Source: Xaviernesmea oryzae (GTDB taxonomy: Bacteria > Pseudomonadota > Alphaproteobacteria > Rhizobiales > Rhizobiaceae). Taken from it: a stretch of DNA of 64,000 nucleotides. The stretch's first letter is position 1. The number at the start of each line of letters is the position of its first letter. Under the pieces are notes generated by a model. The model worked only from the letters and a program-made list of their open reading frames with translations. It had not been told where the DNA came from and searched no databases. Where the stretch lies: positions 51,244 through 115,243 of the forward strand of contig NZ_FOAM01000018.1 in assembly GCF_900109605.1 (NCBI RefSeq). Direction: 5' to 3'. Shown one piece after another: positions 8,194-17,709 of the stretch. The position numbers were made by a program, and so were the translations under genes.

Positions 8194-9393
8194 TCAGGCA
8201 ACCATCTGGTTGACGTTGATCAGCGCCGTCATGATCGTTACCATCAGTCCGCCGATCAGCCCGGCAATCGTCAGGATGGCCACGGGGCCGATGATGGCGG
8301 TGACGCGATCGAGCCTCTGTTCGAGCTTTCGTTCATAAAGCTGACCGGCCTGAGCGGCAATCGGCTCCAGCTCACCCGATTCCTCGCCGATGCGCAGCAT
8401 ACGCCGGGCAATGGCGGGCAGGAAATTTTCCTGCTCCAGCGCATCGGCAAGGCTGGTGCCGCGACGAACGGCATCGCCGATGCGCTCCAGCCGAGGCCGG
8501 GCCCGTTCGCCCGCCACCTCGCCCAGCACCTTGAGCGCGCGCGGAACGGTCACGCCCTGGCCGATCAGCGTCGCAAGCGTCAGGCAGAAGAGCGCCGTCA
8601 GCCGCAGCTCCAGAATTCCCGCGACAACGGGCAAGCGCGCGAACAGCCCGAGGAGCGGGCGCTTCAAGGCATCCACACGCATCACCGCGAAAATCGCAAG
8701 AGCAAGGGCGACCGCGCCGATCTTCAAGGCGTCGATATGCGCGTTCAGCGCGTCCGACAGGGTAATGGCTGTGGAAATCGCCCAATCCGGTTTGCTGCCG
8801 GAATCGCGGATGATGCCGGTGAATTGCGGGATGACGAACGTGAGGAAAAAGATCAGCACGCCGATGGCAGTGACGAAGAGAAACGCCGGATAGCGCAGGG
8901 CCGCGCCGAGCTTTTCGGCCAGCGCCTGACCGCGCAGCCGCTGCGTGGCCGCCGCGTCGACCGCGCGGTCCAGCCGGCCGGTGGAATCCGCCACGCGCAG
9001 AAGCGCTACGACATCCGGCGGAAAGGCGGCGGGATGGGCGGCAAAGGCATCGGCCAGGGCCAGACCGGAGAGAATGTCGGATCGCACGGCGCGGATAATC
9101 CCTGCAAGCCCACCCTTGCGCCCTTCTCCCAGCAGCGCCAGTGCCTCGTCGATCCTTTGCCCGCCGCGCAGCAGCATGGCCAGCTCGGTCAGAAACGTGG
9201 TGACCTGCGCAGCATCGATCGTCAGGGTGAACAGCGCGCGCCAGGAGCCCGCCGTCTTCTGCTCACGCGCTTCGGTGAGGATGCCGCCGGCGCCCGCCAG
9301 CGCATCCGCAAGTGCTGCCTCGTCGGCGGCCTCGGCCTCTCCGGCGATCTCGCGCCCATCGAGCGTCAGCGCTTTGTAATGAAACCGCGCCAT
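8194..9393 (-). CDS. gspF: Type II secretion inner-membrane protein GspF
   Basis: The protein has 399 residues with two T2SSF cytoplasmic helical domains. The first runs from TTFLTELAMLLRGGQRIDEALALL and the second from LTALFCLTLATLIGQGVTVPRALKVLGE. Three transmembrane segments are visible (about 170-195 FLFVTAIGVLIFFLTFVIPQF, 222-242, and 372-392 near the C-terminus). GspF is the polytopic core of the assembly platform that couples the GspE ATPase to pseudopilus growth. The ATG at 9393 lies 6 bases after the gspE stop. Length and domain order match the family. Confidence 0.95.
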   Translation of the reverse strand: MARFHYKALTLDGREIAGEAEAADEAALADALAGAGGILTEAREQKTAGSWRALFTLTIDAAQVTTFLTELAMLLRGGQRIDEALALLGEGRKGGLAGIIRAVRSDILSGLALADAFAAHPAAFPPDVVALLRVADSTGRLDRAVDAAATQRLRGQALAEKLGAALRYPAFLFVTAIGVLIFFLTFVIPQFTGIIRDSGSKPDWAISTAITLSDALNAHIDALKIGAVALALAIFAVMRVDALKRPLLGLFARLPVVAGILELRLTALFCLTLATLIGQGVTVPRALKVLGEVAGERARPRLERIGDAVRRGTSLADALEQENFLPAIARRMLRIGEESGELEPIAAQAGQLYERKLEQRLDRVTAIIGPVAILTIAGLIGGLMVTIMTALINVNQMVA

Positions 9394-9399
9394 GTCGGC

Positions 9400-11076
9400 C
9401 TAACGCAGGGTTGCCACGCGGAAGACCTCATCCACCGAGGTCATGCCGCCGAGCGCCTTGGCGATGCCGTCCGCCATCATCGTATCCATGCCCGCACGCC
9501 GGGCCTCGGCCTCCAGCTCGCTGTCCGATTGCCCCTTGATGATCATCCGCCGCAGCGTTTCGCCGACCTCGATTACCTCGAAGATCGCCTGGCGCCCGCG
9601 ATAGCCGATGCCGCCGCAGCGCTCGCAGCCGGCAGGCTCGTAAAGCTGCATGCCCGGCGCAAGGCCGACCGCGGCCAGGCGCTGGTCTTTCTCGATGGCT
9701 TCGGCCGTTAGCAGGCGCGGCCGCCGGCAATCCGGGCAGAGCACGCGCACCAGCCGCTGGGCGACGATGGCGCCGAGCGAGGTGGCGACGAGATAGGGCT
9801 CGATGCCCATGTCCGACAAGCGGGTGATGGCGGAGGCGGCCGAATTGGTGTGCAGCGTCGACAGCACGAGATGGCCGGTGAGCGAAGCCTGGATGCAGAT
9901 CCGCGCGGTTTCCTGATCGCGCATTTCGCCGACCATGATGACGTCAGGATCCTGGCGCAGGAAGGCGCGCAGCGCGCTGGCGAATGTCAGGCCGACGGCC
10001 GGGCGCACCTGGCTCTGGCTGATGCCGGCGATCTCATATTCCACCGGATCCTCGATCGTCAGGATCTTGCGGCTGGAATCATTCAGCACCGACAGCGCGG
10101 AGGCGAGCGTCGTGGTCTTGCCGCTGCCGGTCGGTCCGGTGACGACGATCAGACCATAGGGCGCGGCCAGCTGGCGGCGCATCACGCCCTCGTCGCGCGG
10201 CGAAAAGCCGAGATCGGAAAATTCGGTGAATTTGCCGCCGCGTTCCAGCAAACGCAGGATCGCCGCCTCGCCCTGGGTGGTCGGCATGGTGGCGACGCGC
10301 ACGTCGAGCTCGCGACCGCCACGCAGCTTCACCTGGGCGCGCCCATCCTGCGGCACGCGCCGCTCGGCAATGTTCAGGCCCGACATGATCTTGATGCGCG
10401 AGGTCAGCGCCCGCAGCGAAATGCCCGGCGGAGCGGCCATGGCCCGCAACACGCCGTCGATGCGCAGCCGCAGCTGAAAGCCGCTGCGTGTCGGCTCAAC
10501 GTGGATATCGGTCGCCCGCAGGGAAGCGGCGCGCTCGAACAGCTCGTCCAGCGCCTGGATCACGGGCGCGCCGCTGGCAAGATCGCGCAGCTGGTCGACA
10601 TCGTCGCCATCGGCCATCGCGTCGGCTGGCGCGGCGCCCTCCTGTTCGCCCGCGCCCTCGCCCAGCGCACGGCGCATGGCAATATCGATATCCTCATAGG
10701 AGGCGACTTCATGCAGCGCGGGCTGCCCCAGCGTCAGCGCCACCGCCTCCAACCCATCGGTGTCGAAGGGGTCGGCAAGGGCGAGGACGAGCGCGCCATC
10801 GGCGCGGCGATAGGGAAAGATCGCCGCCTCGCTGAGAAAAATCTGGGAAAAGGGCGCGACCAGGGGCTCGCCGGCCAGGAGATCGCCAAGGCCTGCGCGT
10901 TTCAGCCCGGCGGTCTCGGCTACCAGATCGGCAAAGGCGGCCGGCTCCATCTGCGCGCGCGCCATCAGCTGGCGCAGCGCATCAGGCGCAGCGTCTGCCC
11001 CTGCCTCACGGATACGGCCCGCGGCGCGCAAACGCCGCAGGAGCTCCGTCCGTCCCGCCTCCCTCGGATCCTGCAC
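9400..11076 (-). CDS. gspE: Type II secretion ATPase GspE
   Basis: The protein has about 558 residues. An N-terminal N1E/MshEN-type domain precedes the ATPase, with Walker A VTGPTGSGKTTT near residue 315, an Asp box and Walker B (VIMVGEMRDQETA, near 380). A tetracysteine zinc motif (CPDC near 446, CERCGG near 486) separates GspE/PilB-type from retraction ATPases. It powers pseudopilus assembly at the inner membrane. The frame is open to a TTG at 11268, overlapping the LysR gene. GTG at 11076, preceded by AAGGCGGAG five bases away, is the best start by ribosome-binding site but is an inference. It is the first gene of the operon in the transcribed direction. Confidence 0.93.
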   Translation of the reverse strand: MQDPREAGRTELLRRLRAAGRIREAGADAAPDALRQLMARAQMEPAAFADLVAETAGLKRAGLGDLLAGEPLVAPFSQIFLSEAAIFPYRRADGALVLALADPFDTDGLEAVALTLGQPALHEVASYEDIDIAMRRALGEGAGEQEGAAPADAMADGDDVDQLRDLASGAPVIQALDELFERAASLRATDIHVEPTRSGFQLRLRIDGVLRAMAAPPGISLRALTSRIKIMSGLNIAERRVPQDGRAQVKLRGGRELDVRVATMPTTQGEAAILRLLERGGKFTEFSDLGFSPRDEGVMRRQLAAPYGLIVVTGPTGSGKTTTLASALSVLNDSSRKILTIEDPVEYEIAGISQSQVRPAVGLTFASALRAFLRQDPDVIMVGEMRDQETARICIQASLTGHLVLSTLHTNSAASAITRLSDMGIEPYLVATSLGAIVAQRLVRVLCPDCRRPRLLTAEAIEKDQRLAAVGLAPGMQLYEPAGCERCGGIGYRGRQAIFEVIEVGETLRRMIIKGQSDSELEAEARRAGMDTMMADGIAKALGGMTSVDEVFRVATLR

Positions 11077-11125
11077 CCCGGCTCCGCCTTTCCGCTTTTG
11101 CCATCGAACCTTCGCCCGCCGTTTG

Positions 11126-11150
11126 TGACGAGCCGGAAACCCTGCGTCAA
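11126..11150 (-). promoter_or_regulatory. Candidate gspE promoter with TGACG/CGTCA inverted repeat
   Basis: In the 148-base gap between the LysR gene and gspE there is an inverted repeat, TGACG (11126-11130) and CGTCA (11145-11149). On the minus strand the second arm is part of TTGACG (11145-11150), a good -35 hexamer about 70 bases upstream of the GTG start. A 17-base spacing leads to the weak -10 CACAAA. This is the likely head of the T2SS operon. Confidence 0.4.
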
Positions 11151-11224
11151 CGGAATTTAGCGACCGGGCATATGGCCGTTGCTTCCTGCGCCTTCCTCCC
11201 TGCCCCGCGAGAAGGGCAGTAACG

Positions 11225-12169
11225 TCATCGCGCGCGGCGATCCGTGGCGGGCTGCGAGGCAAGGCCAAGGGCGCAGGCCTTCGAGGCGAACAGGTGCTCG
11301 GCCAGGAAGTCCACGAGCACGCGCACCTTCGGCGACAGGTGCCGGCTTGACGGCCAGATCAGATTGAACTGGCCCGGCGCATCGAGATGGTCAAGCAACA
11401 GGGGCACCAGCTCGCCGCGGGCAATCGCGTCTTGCGCGAGAAAATCTGGCATACAGCCGATGCCGAGATCGCGCAGGACGGCGCCACGCAGCGCTTCCAT
11501 ATTGTTGCAGGTCAGAACATAGCGCAGCCTCGGCTCCGGCTCGCCCTCCGGCCTGCGCAGCGGCCAGATCTGCAGTTTGCCGCTGTTCGGATAACGAAAG
11601 CCGATGGCGCAGTGGCGCGCCAGATCGCGCGGGCAATCCGGCCGGCCGTGGCGGGCGAGATAGGTCGGCGAGGCGCAGAGCAACAGGCGGAAAGGCCGAA
11701 GCGCGCGCACCATCAGCCGGCTGTCGGGCAGCTCGCCGCTGCGGATGGCGACATCGACCCCCTCCTCGATCAGGTCGACGATGCGGTCGTTGAAGTCGAG
11801 ATCGAGATCGATCTCGGGATAGCGCGCCATGAACGCCGGCAGTACCGGCAGCATCAGGTGATAGGACACGACGGGGCAGGACATGCGCACGGCGCCGCGC
11901 GGCGTCTCGCGCGTGCGCAGAAGGCTTTCATGGGCATCCTCGAGATCGTCGAGGATCCGGCGGCAGCGCTCGTGGAAGGCGCGTCCCTCCTCCGTCAGCC
12001 GCAGGCTGCGCGTCGAGCGCTGGAGAAGCCGGATCTCGAGCTGGCTTTCCAGCTTGCTAACCGCCTTGCCCACAGCCGAGGGCGACAGGCCGAGCACCCG
12101 GCCGGCAGCGGCGAAGCTGCCGAGATCGGCGGTACGGACGAAGGCCGTGAGGCCAGCAAGACGATCCAT
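11225..12169 (-). CDS. LysR-family transcriptional regulator
   Basis: The protein has 314 residues. An N-terminal winged helix-turn-helix (MDRLAGLTAFVRTADLGSFAAAGRVLGLSPSAVGKAVSKLE, residues 1-60) is followed by a type-2 periplasmic-binding-like effector domain (GAVRMSCPVVSYHLMLPVLPAFMARYPEIDLDL...). It resembles the CrgA/DmlR/YafC subgroup. ATG 12169 is chosen over the upstream ATG at 12220 because GGAG lies eight bases before it and the HTH starts immediately. The gene is divergent from the MFS exporter at 12308, with inverted repeats in the shared region, so it probably controls the exporter and itself. The inducer is unknown. Confidence 0.9.
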   Translation of the reverse strand: MDRLAGLTAFVRTADLGSFAAAGRVLGLSPSAVGKAVSKLESQLEIRLLQRSTRSLRLTEEGRAFHERCRRILDDLEDAHESLLRTRETPRGAVRMSCPVVSYHLMLPVLPAFMARYPEIDLDLDFNDRIVDLIEEGVDVAIRSGELPDSRLMVRALRPFRLLLCASPTYLARHGRPDCPRDLARHCAIGFRYPNSGKLQIWPLRRPEGEPEPRLRYVLTCNNMEALRGAVLRDLGIGCMPDFLAQDAIARGELVPLLLDHLDAPGQFNLIWPSSRHLSPKVRVLVDFLAEHLFASKACALGLASQPATDRRAR

Positions 12170-12200
12170 GAAGGCACTCCATTCGAGCGTTTTGTTCCGG

Positions 12201-12262
12201 ATTGTCCGGCTTGCCGGCAATCTTATCGCTTATTCAAGCGTCAGTACATTAGCGCGCTGACG
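12201..12262. promoter_or_regulatory. Divergent LysR/MFS control region with two inverted repeats
   Basis: The 138-base divergent gap holds two dyads. At 12201-12221 an imperfect one has ATTG-N-CCGG at one end and CCGG-CAAT at the other, which fits the T-N11-A style of LysR boxes. At 12239-12262 a perfect CGTCAG / CTGACG pair is separated by 12 bases. They are 37 bases apart, similar to the recognition/activation half-site spacing of LysR regulators. Protein binding is inferred. Confidence 0.45.
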
Positions 12263-12307
12263 GAGGGCTGCTCCGTCCCCGAACCTCACAGTCAGGAGGA
12301 ATCGATC

Positions 12308-13846
12308 ATGCGATCGTCTCCCATCACCCGCGCCCATCAAGCGCATCCCCCTCTCGCTCTTCTTTCGGTCTGCCTGGCCGCCGCGGCCATGCCGCTGACC
12401 TTCACCGGCACGGCGGTGGCCCTGCCCTCGATCGGCCAGGCGCTTTCAGCCGGCCCGGTGGCCATGGCCTGGGTCACCAATGCCTTCATGCTGACCTTCG
12501 GTTCGGCCCTGATGGCATCTGGGGCGCTGGCCGATAGCCTGGGCCGCCGGCGGGTCTTCCTCTTCGGCGCCGGCAGCTTCGCGCTGGTTTCACTTGCCCT
12601 GACGGCCGCCCCCAATATCGTCCTGTTCGACCTGCTGCGCGGCTGCCAGGGCCTTGCGGCAGCCGCCGCCTATGCCGGGGGCGCGGCCGCGCTGGCACAG
12701 GAATTCGACGGTGCCGCGCGCATGAGGGCTTTCAGCGTGCTCGGCACAAGCTTCGGCGTCGGCCTCTCGCTCGGCCCGGTCGCCTCGGGCCTGATGATCG
12801 AGCATCTTGGCTGGCGCAGCATCTTTCTCGCTGTCGTCGCCTTCACCACGCTCGCCTTTCTGATCGGCCTGGTGGCGTTGAAGGAAAGCCGCGATCCGGC
12901 CGCGCGCGGCCTCGACTGGGCCGGTGCGCTTGGTTTCACGACGACACTGGGGCTCTTCACCTACGGCATGCTCCTCGTGCCCGCACGTGGCTGGAGTGAC
13001 GGGCTGGTGCTCGGCCTGCTGGCCGCAGCCGCCTTGTGCCTCATTCTCTTCATCCGCATCGAACAGACGGTGGCGCGGCCGATGCTCGATCTGTCGCTGT
13101 TCCGCTACAGGCGCTTTGTCGGCGTACAATTGCTTGCGGCCGCGCCTGCCTATGGCTTCGTCGTGCTGCTCATCCTGCTGCCCCTGCGCTTCCTCGGCAT
13201 TGAAGGCATGAGCGCAACGGCCGGCGGCGGCCTGATGATCGCGCTGTCGGCGCCGCTTCTGGTGCTGCCGATGGTCGCAGGCTGGCTGACGCGCTGGCTG
13301 CGCCCGGCCGCGCTATGCGGTACCGGCTTACTGATGACGGCTGGCGGCTTGGTCTGGCTTTCCGCTGTGCCGGTGGGCGCGCCTGCGCTGGCGCTCGCTC
13401 TGCCCATGCTGTTGATCGGGACAGGCATGAGCATGCCTTGGGGACTGATGGATGGACTTGCGGTCAGCGTCGTGCCCAGAGAGCGGGCAGGCATGGCCAC
13501 GGGCATCTTTTCCACGGTGCGCGTGGCAGGCGAAGGCGTGGCACTGGCGATCGTCGGCGCCATCCTCTCGCTTCTGATTGCTGGGCGAATCGAGGCCTCC
13601 GGGCTTGCCGGCGAGGCCCAACTGGCCGGGCAGAGTCTCGCAATCGGCGATCTTAGCAGCGCCCTTGCCGCCATGCCTGGGATCGACAGCGCGCAGCTCC
13701 AGCTGCTTTACGGACAAGCCTTCTCCTGGCTGTTGCTGCTCCTGTCTGGTATCACCGCCCTCATCGCACTGGTTGTCTTCGTTTCGCTGGGGCGGGAAGA
13801 GACCACTCTTCAGCGCAAGACGTGCGAGGCCGGGTCGACCTCGTAG
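12308..13846 (+). CDS. MFS efflux transporter, DHA2 (14-TMS) family
   Basis: The protein has 512 residues with about fourteen hydrophobic segments. Motif A-like ALADSLGRRRVFLFG lies after TM2, and motif C-like GVGLSLGPVASGLMIEHLGWRSIF in TM5 is typical of drug:H+ antiporters. The DHA2 family exports toxic or amphiphilic compounds. The ATG at 12308 has AGGAGG nine bases upstream. A reading frame without stops continues upstream into the antisense of the LysR gene but is not the gene. The substrate is not predictable; the divergent LysR regulator suggests induction by a specific compound. Confidence 0.88.
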   Translation: MRSSPITRAHQAHPPLALLSVCLAAAAMPLTFTGTAVALPSIGQALSAGPVAMAWVTNAFMLTFGSALMASGALADSLGRRRVFLFGAGSFALVSLALTAAPNIVLFDLLRGCQGLAAAAAYAGGAAALAQEFDGAARMRAFSVLGTSFGVGLSLGPVASGLMIEHLGWRSIFLAVVAFTTLAFLIGLVALKESRDPAARGLDWAGALGFTTTLGLFTYGMLLVPARGWSDGLVLGLLAAAALCLILFIRIEQTVARPMLDLSLFRYRRFVGVQLLAAAPAYGFVVLLILLPLRFLGIEGMSATAGGGLMIALSAPLLVLPMVAGWLTRWLRPAALCGTGLLMTAGGLVWLSAVPVGAPALALALPMLLIGTGMSMPWGLMDGLAVSVVPRERAGMATGIFSTVRVAGEGVALAIVGAILSLLIAGRIEASGLAGEAQLAGQSLAIGDLSSALAAMPGIDSAQLQLLYGQAFSWLLLLLSGITALIALVVFVSLGREETTLQRKTCEAGSTS

Positions 13847-13906
13847 GCCGCGCTCAAACCTCTGAAAACGTAGAGCAGGAGACCCAACATTTCAGAGCGA
13901 GAAAAA

Positions 13907-13947
13907 CCAGGGCGGCCCGCACCCGCGATGGCAGCGGGCCGCCCTGG
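13907..13947 (-). terminator. Rho-independent terminator for the MalK/UgpC-like gene
   Basis: A perfect 14-base-pair stem (13907-13920 with 13934-13947) surrounds a 13-base loop. On the minus strand the stem is followed by TTTTTC (13902-13906). It lies 27 bases past the stop of the minus-strand ATPase gene and between two convergent genes, so it probably ends transcription from the right; the stem may also slow readthrough from the MFS gene. Confidence 0.85.
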
Positions 13948-13973
13948 CCTATATGCATAGCATGAAAGTCCGC

Positions 13974-14972
<999 letters not shown>

Positions 14973-15005
14973 CTCTTCCTCCCACCATGTGGCTTGACAC
15001 AAAAC

Positions 15006-15026
15006 AAAAGTGATTTAATCTATTTT
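15006..15026. promoter_or_regulatory. Long imperfect palindrome, candidate ROK-type operator
   Basis: The 21-base site reads AAAA-N2-GATT-T-AATC-N2-TTTT; 16 of its 20 non-central bases are symmetric. It is strikingly AT-rich in a 63% GC region. It lies 33 bases upstream of the ATPase ATG and about 207 upstream of the divergent binding-protein gene, so one bound repressor could control both. Two ROK repressors are encoded at 22125 and 23441; ROK proteins generally bind such AT-rich dyads. Assignment to either is inferred. Confidence 0.55.
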
Positions 15027-15232
15027 TCGCGGCCTGGGAAGCGGGTTGTTGGGAGGCATGGGGCAGTGGGAGTTGTGCGGGAGCGGCGGCTTGGGGGCTG
15101 CCTTTTCGTATGCCATCGTCATCGTCGCCCGCACCGGCGGAGCTGTCGTCGCGTTATGCTGGAGAGGCATGACGGCGCGCTTTCCGTGGCTTGAGAGACT
15201 GCTGAAGACAATTCCAAGGGAGGACCCAGTCC

Positions 15233-16540
15233 ATGACGTTGAAGGCTCGCCTTCTCACGCTTCTTTCCGCCGCAGCCATTCTTGCGCCGCTGTCCGCGGC
15301 CTCGGCTGACGACATCATCACCGGCGATACGGTGGGCCCGGCCGATGCGCCGAACAAGATGACCTTCCGCATGACGACGGATGGCCCGCGCAACAACGAT
15401 CCGGCGCTCGCCGCCAAATACAGCAAGCTCTTCAACGACTTCATCGCCAACCACAAAGGCTGGCAGATCGAACTGCAGATGATGTCGGGCGATATCGGCC
15501 AGGAACAGGCCCGCATGCTCGAACAGGCGAAATCCGGCAACGCGCCAGATTGCGCCGCCGTCGACAGCTTCGTCCTGCCCTTGTTCAAGAAGGCCGGCGT
15601 GCTCAAGTCCTTCTCACCGTACTTCAAGAAAGACGACATCGACCAGCTCTTCCCCTTCATCCGCGACGGCATCACCGGCACGGACGGCCAGATCTATGCC
15701 TGGTGGTGGTCGACGGACCTGCGCGTTCTCTACCGCAACAAGGAGATCATCAAGGACGCGCCGCAGACCTGGGACGAGACCAAGAAGGCCGCGCTCGCCT
15801 CCGTCGAGCAGGGCATGGAAGGCATTCTCTTCAACGGCAGCCGCTATGAGGGCACGACCTTCGACTGGCTCGCCAATTTCTGGGGCCAGGGCGGCAAGCT
15901 CGTCGACGAGGCCGGCAAGCCGATCTTCGGCGAAGGCGACAATCGCGCCAAGTTCGTCAAGGCGGTCAACTATTACCGCGATCTGGTCGAATCCGGTGCG
16001 GCCCCCAAGCGCGTCGCCACCATCGGCAATTACGACGATTTCAACGCCGCCGCCGCTGCCGGCACGAGCGCCCTGTTCGTCGGTGGCAACTGGCAGCTCT
16101 CGCAGCTGAAGGGCGCGCTGGAGCCGGAAGAGTTCGCCAAGTGGACCTACTCGCCCCTGCCCGGCCCGACGGCCGGCGAACGCTCCACCGGCACCGGCGG
16201 TTGGACCGTCGCCTCCTTCGCCAAGAGCGAGGACAAGGTCGGCATGTGCGCCGCTCTGGCCCGCGAGGTCTATATGGGCCCGGCCAACGAGATCCAGGAA
16301 CAGCTGCCGACGCGCGCGGACTTCTATACGAAGTACGCGATCTTCTCGAGCGACGCCAACAAGGGCTTCGGCGAGGCGCTCAAGGTCGGCCAGGCGCGTC
16401 CCGGCGCGCTGGTCTATCCCGAGATCTCCAACCAGATCCAGATCATGATGGGCAAGGTGCTGACCGGCACCGAGGCGACCGAGGCTGCTGTCGATGACGC
16501 CTTCAAGGCGTCCATGGAAGCCTTCAAGCGTCTGCAGTAA
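15233..16540 (+). CDS. Sugar ABC transporter substrate-binding protein (CUT1, family 1)
   Basis: The protein has 435 residues. A signal peptide ends ...LSAASA|DD (about 25). It has the extracellular binding-protein family 1 fold: FNDFIANHKGWQIELQMMSGD, GNAPDCAAVDSFVLPLFKKAGVLKSFSPYF, WWWSTDLRVLYRNKEI and the late motif FVGGNWQLSQL. It captures a carbohydrate, plausibly a mannoside because a GH38 mannosidase is in the same operon. The ATG at 15233 follows AAGGGAGG. It is the first gene of the operon 15233-21723. A GC-rich hairpin region separates it from the permeases, which often keeps binding protein more abundant than membrane subunits. Confidence 0.92.
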   Translation: MTLKARLLTLLSAAAILAPLSAASADDIITGDTVGPADAPNKMTFRMTTDGPRNNDPALAAKYSKLFNDFIANHKGWQIELQMMSGDIGQEQARMLEQAKSGNAPDCAAVDSFVLPLFKKAGVLKSFSPYFKKDDIDQLFPFIRDGITGTDGQIYAWWWSTDLRVLYRNKEIIKDAPQTWDETKKAALASVEQGMEGILFNGSRYEGTTFDWLANFWGQGGKLVDEAGKPIFGEGDNRAKFVKAVNYYRDLVESGAAPKRVATIGNYDDFNAAAAAGTSALFVGGNWQLSQLKGALEPEEFAKWTYSPLPGPTAGERSTGTGGWTVASFAKSEDKVGMCAALAREVYMGPANEIQEQLPTRADFYTKYAIFSSDANKGFGEALKVGQARPGALVYPEISNQIQIMMGKVLTGTEATEAAVDDAFKASMEAFKRLQ

Positions 16541-16660
16541 AACCGGCGACGGCGCGCAAGACACTGCGCGACTTTACACACGCGCGTTCAAGGTTAGCGC
16601 CGGCGCGTCACGCCGGCTGGACGGCGGGCTCCTCCCGCCTGCCGTCCTCCCATTCCCGGT

Positions 16661-16681
16661 CCGGCCGCCTGATGCGGCCGG
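16661..16681 (+). other. Intercistronic hairpin between binding protein and permease genes
   Basis: The 221-base gap after the binding-protein gene contains two strong hairpins: GGCGGG/CCCGCC at 16623-16639, and the perfect 8-base-pair stem CCGGCCGC/GCGGCCGG at 16661-16681 with a CTGAT loop. No T-run follows, so they are not simple terminators. Comparable structures after malE-like genes stabilise the upstream mRNA or cause partial attenuation; that role here is inferred. Confidence 0.5.
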
Positions 16682-16761
16682 GCGCATGCTGTTGTTATCA
16701 AACGCAATGCCGGCTAGGCGGCCCGCCGCTCTCTCGACATTGCCTCAAGGCTTGAACGATC

Positions 16762-17709
16762 ATGTCGATGCTCAATCCCAGTGCCGGGTCCGGCGCCGCA
16801 GGCGCGGTGACAGCGCTTGGCGGCCGCAGCGCCGTCAACGAGACGCCGCGCGTCGCGCCCTGGCTCCTGCCGTTGATCCTGGTCCTCGGGATCTTCTATC
16901 TTTATCCCGTCTTCGACGTGTTCCGTCTTGCCTTCATGCGCGCCACGCTGCTGGACAATGACGGCAGCTATACGCTCTCGACCCTGATCAACACCCTGTC
17001 GCGCCCTGAGCTCGGCCAGATCCTCTGGGTCACCGTTGTCTTTACGGGCGCGAGCGTCATTGCGCAGCAGGCGCTCGGCCTTGTCATCGCGCTGGTCGTG
17101 GTGCGCGGGGAAGACCGCAAGCTCTTCGGCACGACGATCGTGCGCACCACGGCGCTGATCGCCTGGGTGGTGCCGGGCATCGCCGGCGGCATCATCTGGA
17201 AGATGCTGTTCAACGAGGCGCCATTTGGCGGTCTCAACAGCATCTTGCGAATGCTCGGCGGCTCGCCGGTGCAATGGCTGTCCGATCCGCATATCGTCAT
17301 GTGGTCGGTGGTGCTGTCCAATGTCTGGCGCGGCACGGCCTTCTCGATGGTCGTCATGTATGCAGCGCTGAAGGCGATCGATCCCGTGCTCTACGAGGCC
17401 GCCGCCGTTGACGGTGCAACGGCGCGCCAGCGGCTGTTCTACGTCACCCTGCCGCAACTGCGCTCGGCGATCCTGGTCAATATGATCCTGATCACCATCC
17501 AGACGCTCAACACCTTCGACGCGATCATCTCGCTGACGGGCGGCGGCCCAGGCCGCTCCACCGAAGTTCTGTCGCTCTACACCTTCAACGCCGTGTTCCG
17601 GAACTACGACCTCTCGGTCGGCGCCGTCCTGTCGATCCTGATGCTGGTCATCAGTCTCGGGCTCGCCATCGTTTATGCCCTGTTCCTGCCGAAGGAAGCG
17701 AAATCATGA
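16762..17709 (+). CDS. Sugar ABC transporter permease (MalF/UgpA type)
   Basis: The protein has 315 residues with six predicted transmembrane helices; the first follows a 30-residue cytoplasmic N-terminus (APWLLPLILVLGIFYLYPVFDVF). The EAA loop is EAAAVDGATARQRLFYVTLPQLRSAI, which contacts the ATPase. It is a CUT1 family inner-membrane permease. ATG 16762 was chosen. It overlaps the next permease gene by ATGA, so the two form a translationally coupled heterodimer. The substrate is expected to match the binding protein at 15233. Confidence 0.92.
   Translation: MSMLNPSAGSGAAGAVTALGGRSAVNETPRVAPWLLPLILVLGIFYLYPVFDVFRLAFMRATLLDNDGSYTLSTLINTLSRPELGQILWVTVVFTGASVIAQQALGLVIALVVVRGEDRKLFGTTIVRTTALIAWVVPGIAGGIIWKMLFNEAPFGGLNSILRMLGGSPVQWLSDPHIVMWSVVLSNVWRGTAFSMVVMYAALKAIDPVLYEAAAVDGATARQRLFYVTLPQLRSAILVNMILITIQTLNTFDAIISLTGGGPGRSTEVLSLYTFNAVFRNYDLSVGAVLSILMLVISLGLAIVYALFLPKEAKS

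Noticed and set aside
7867..9711. A 614-codon plus-strand ORF opposite gspF and gspE.
   Set aside because: Antisense shadow of two well-conserved secretion genes; no ribosome-binding site or domain.
11387..12307. Long plus-strand open frame in phase with the MFS gene, suggesting an 819-residue protein.
   Set aside because: It is antisense to a clear LysR gene. The MFS protein begins naturally at the ATG at 12308, directly after AGGAGG. High GC content leaves the antisense frame free of stops.
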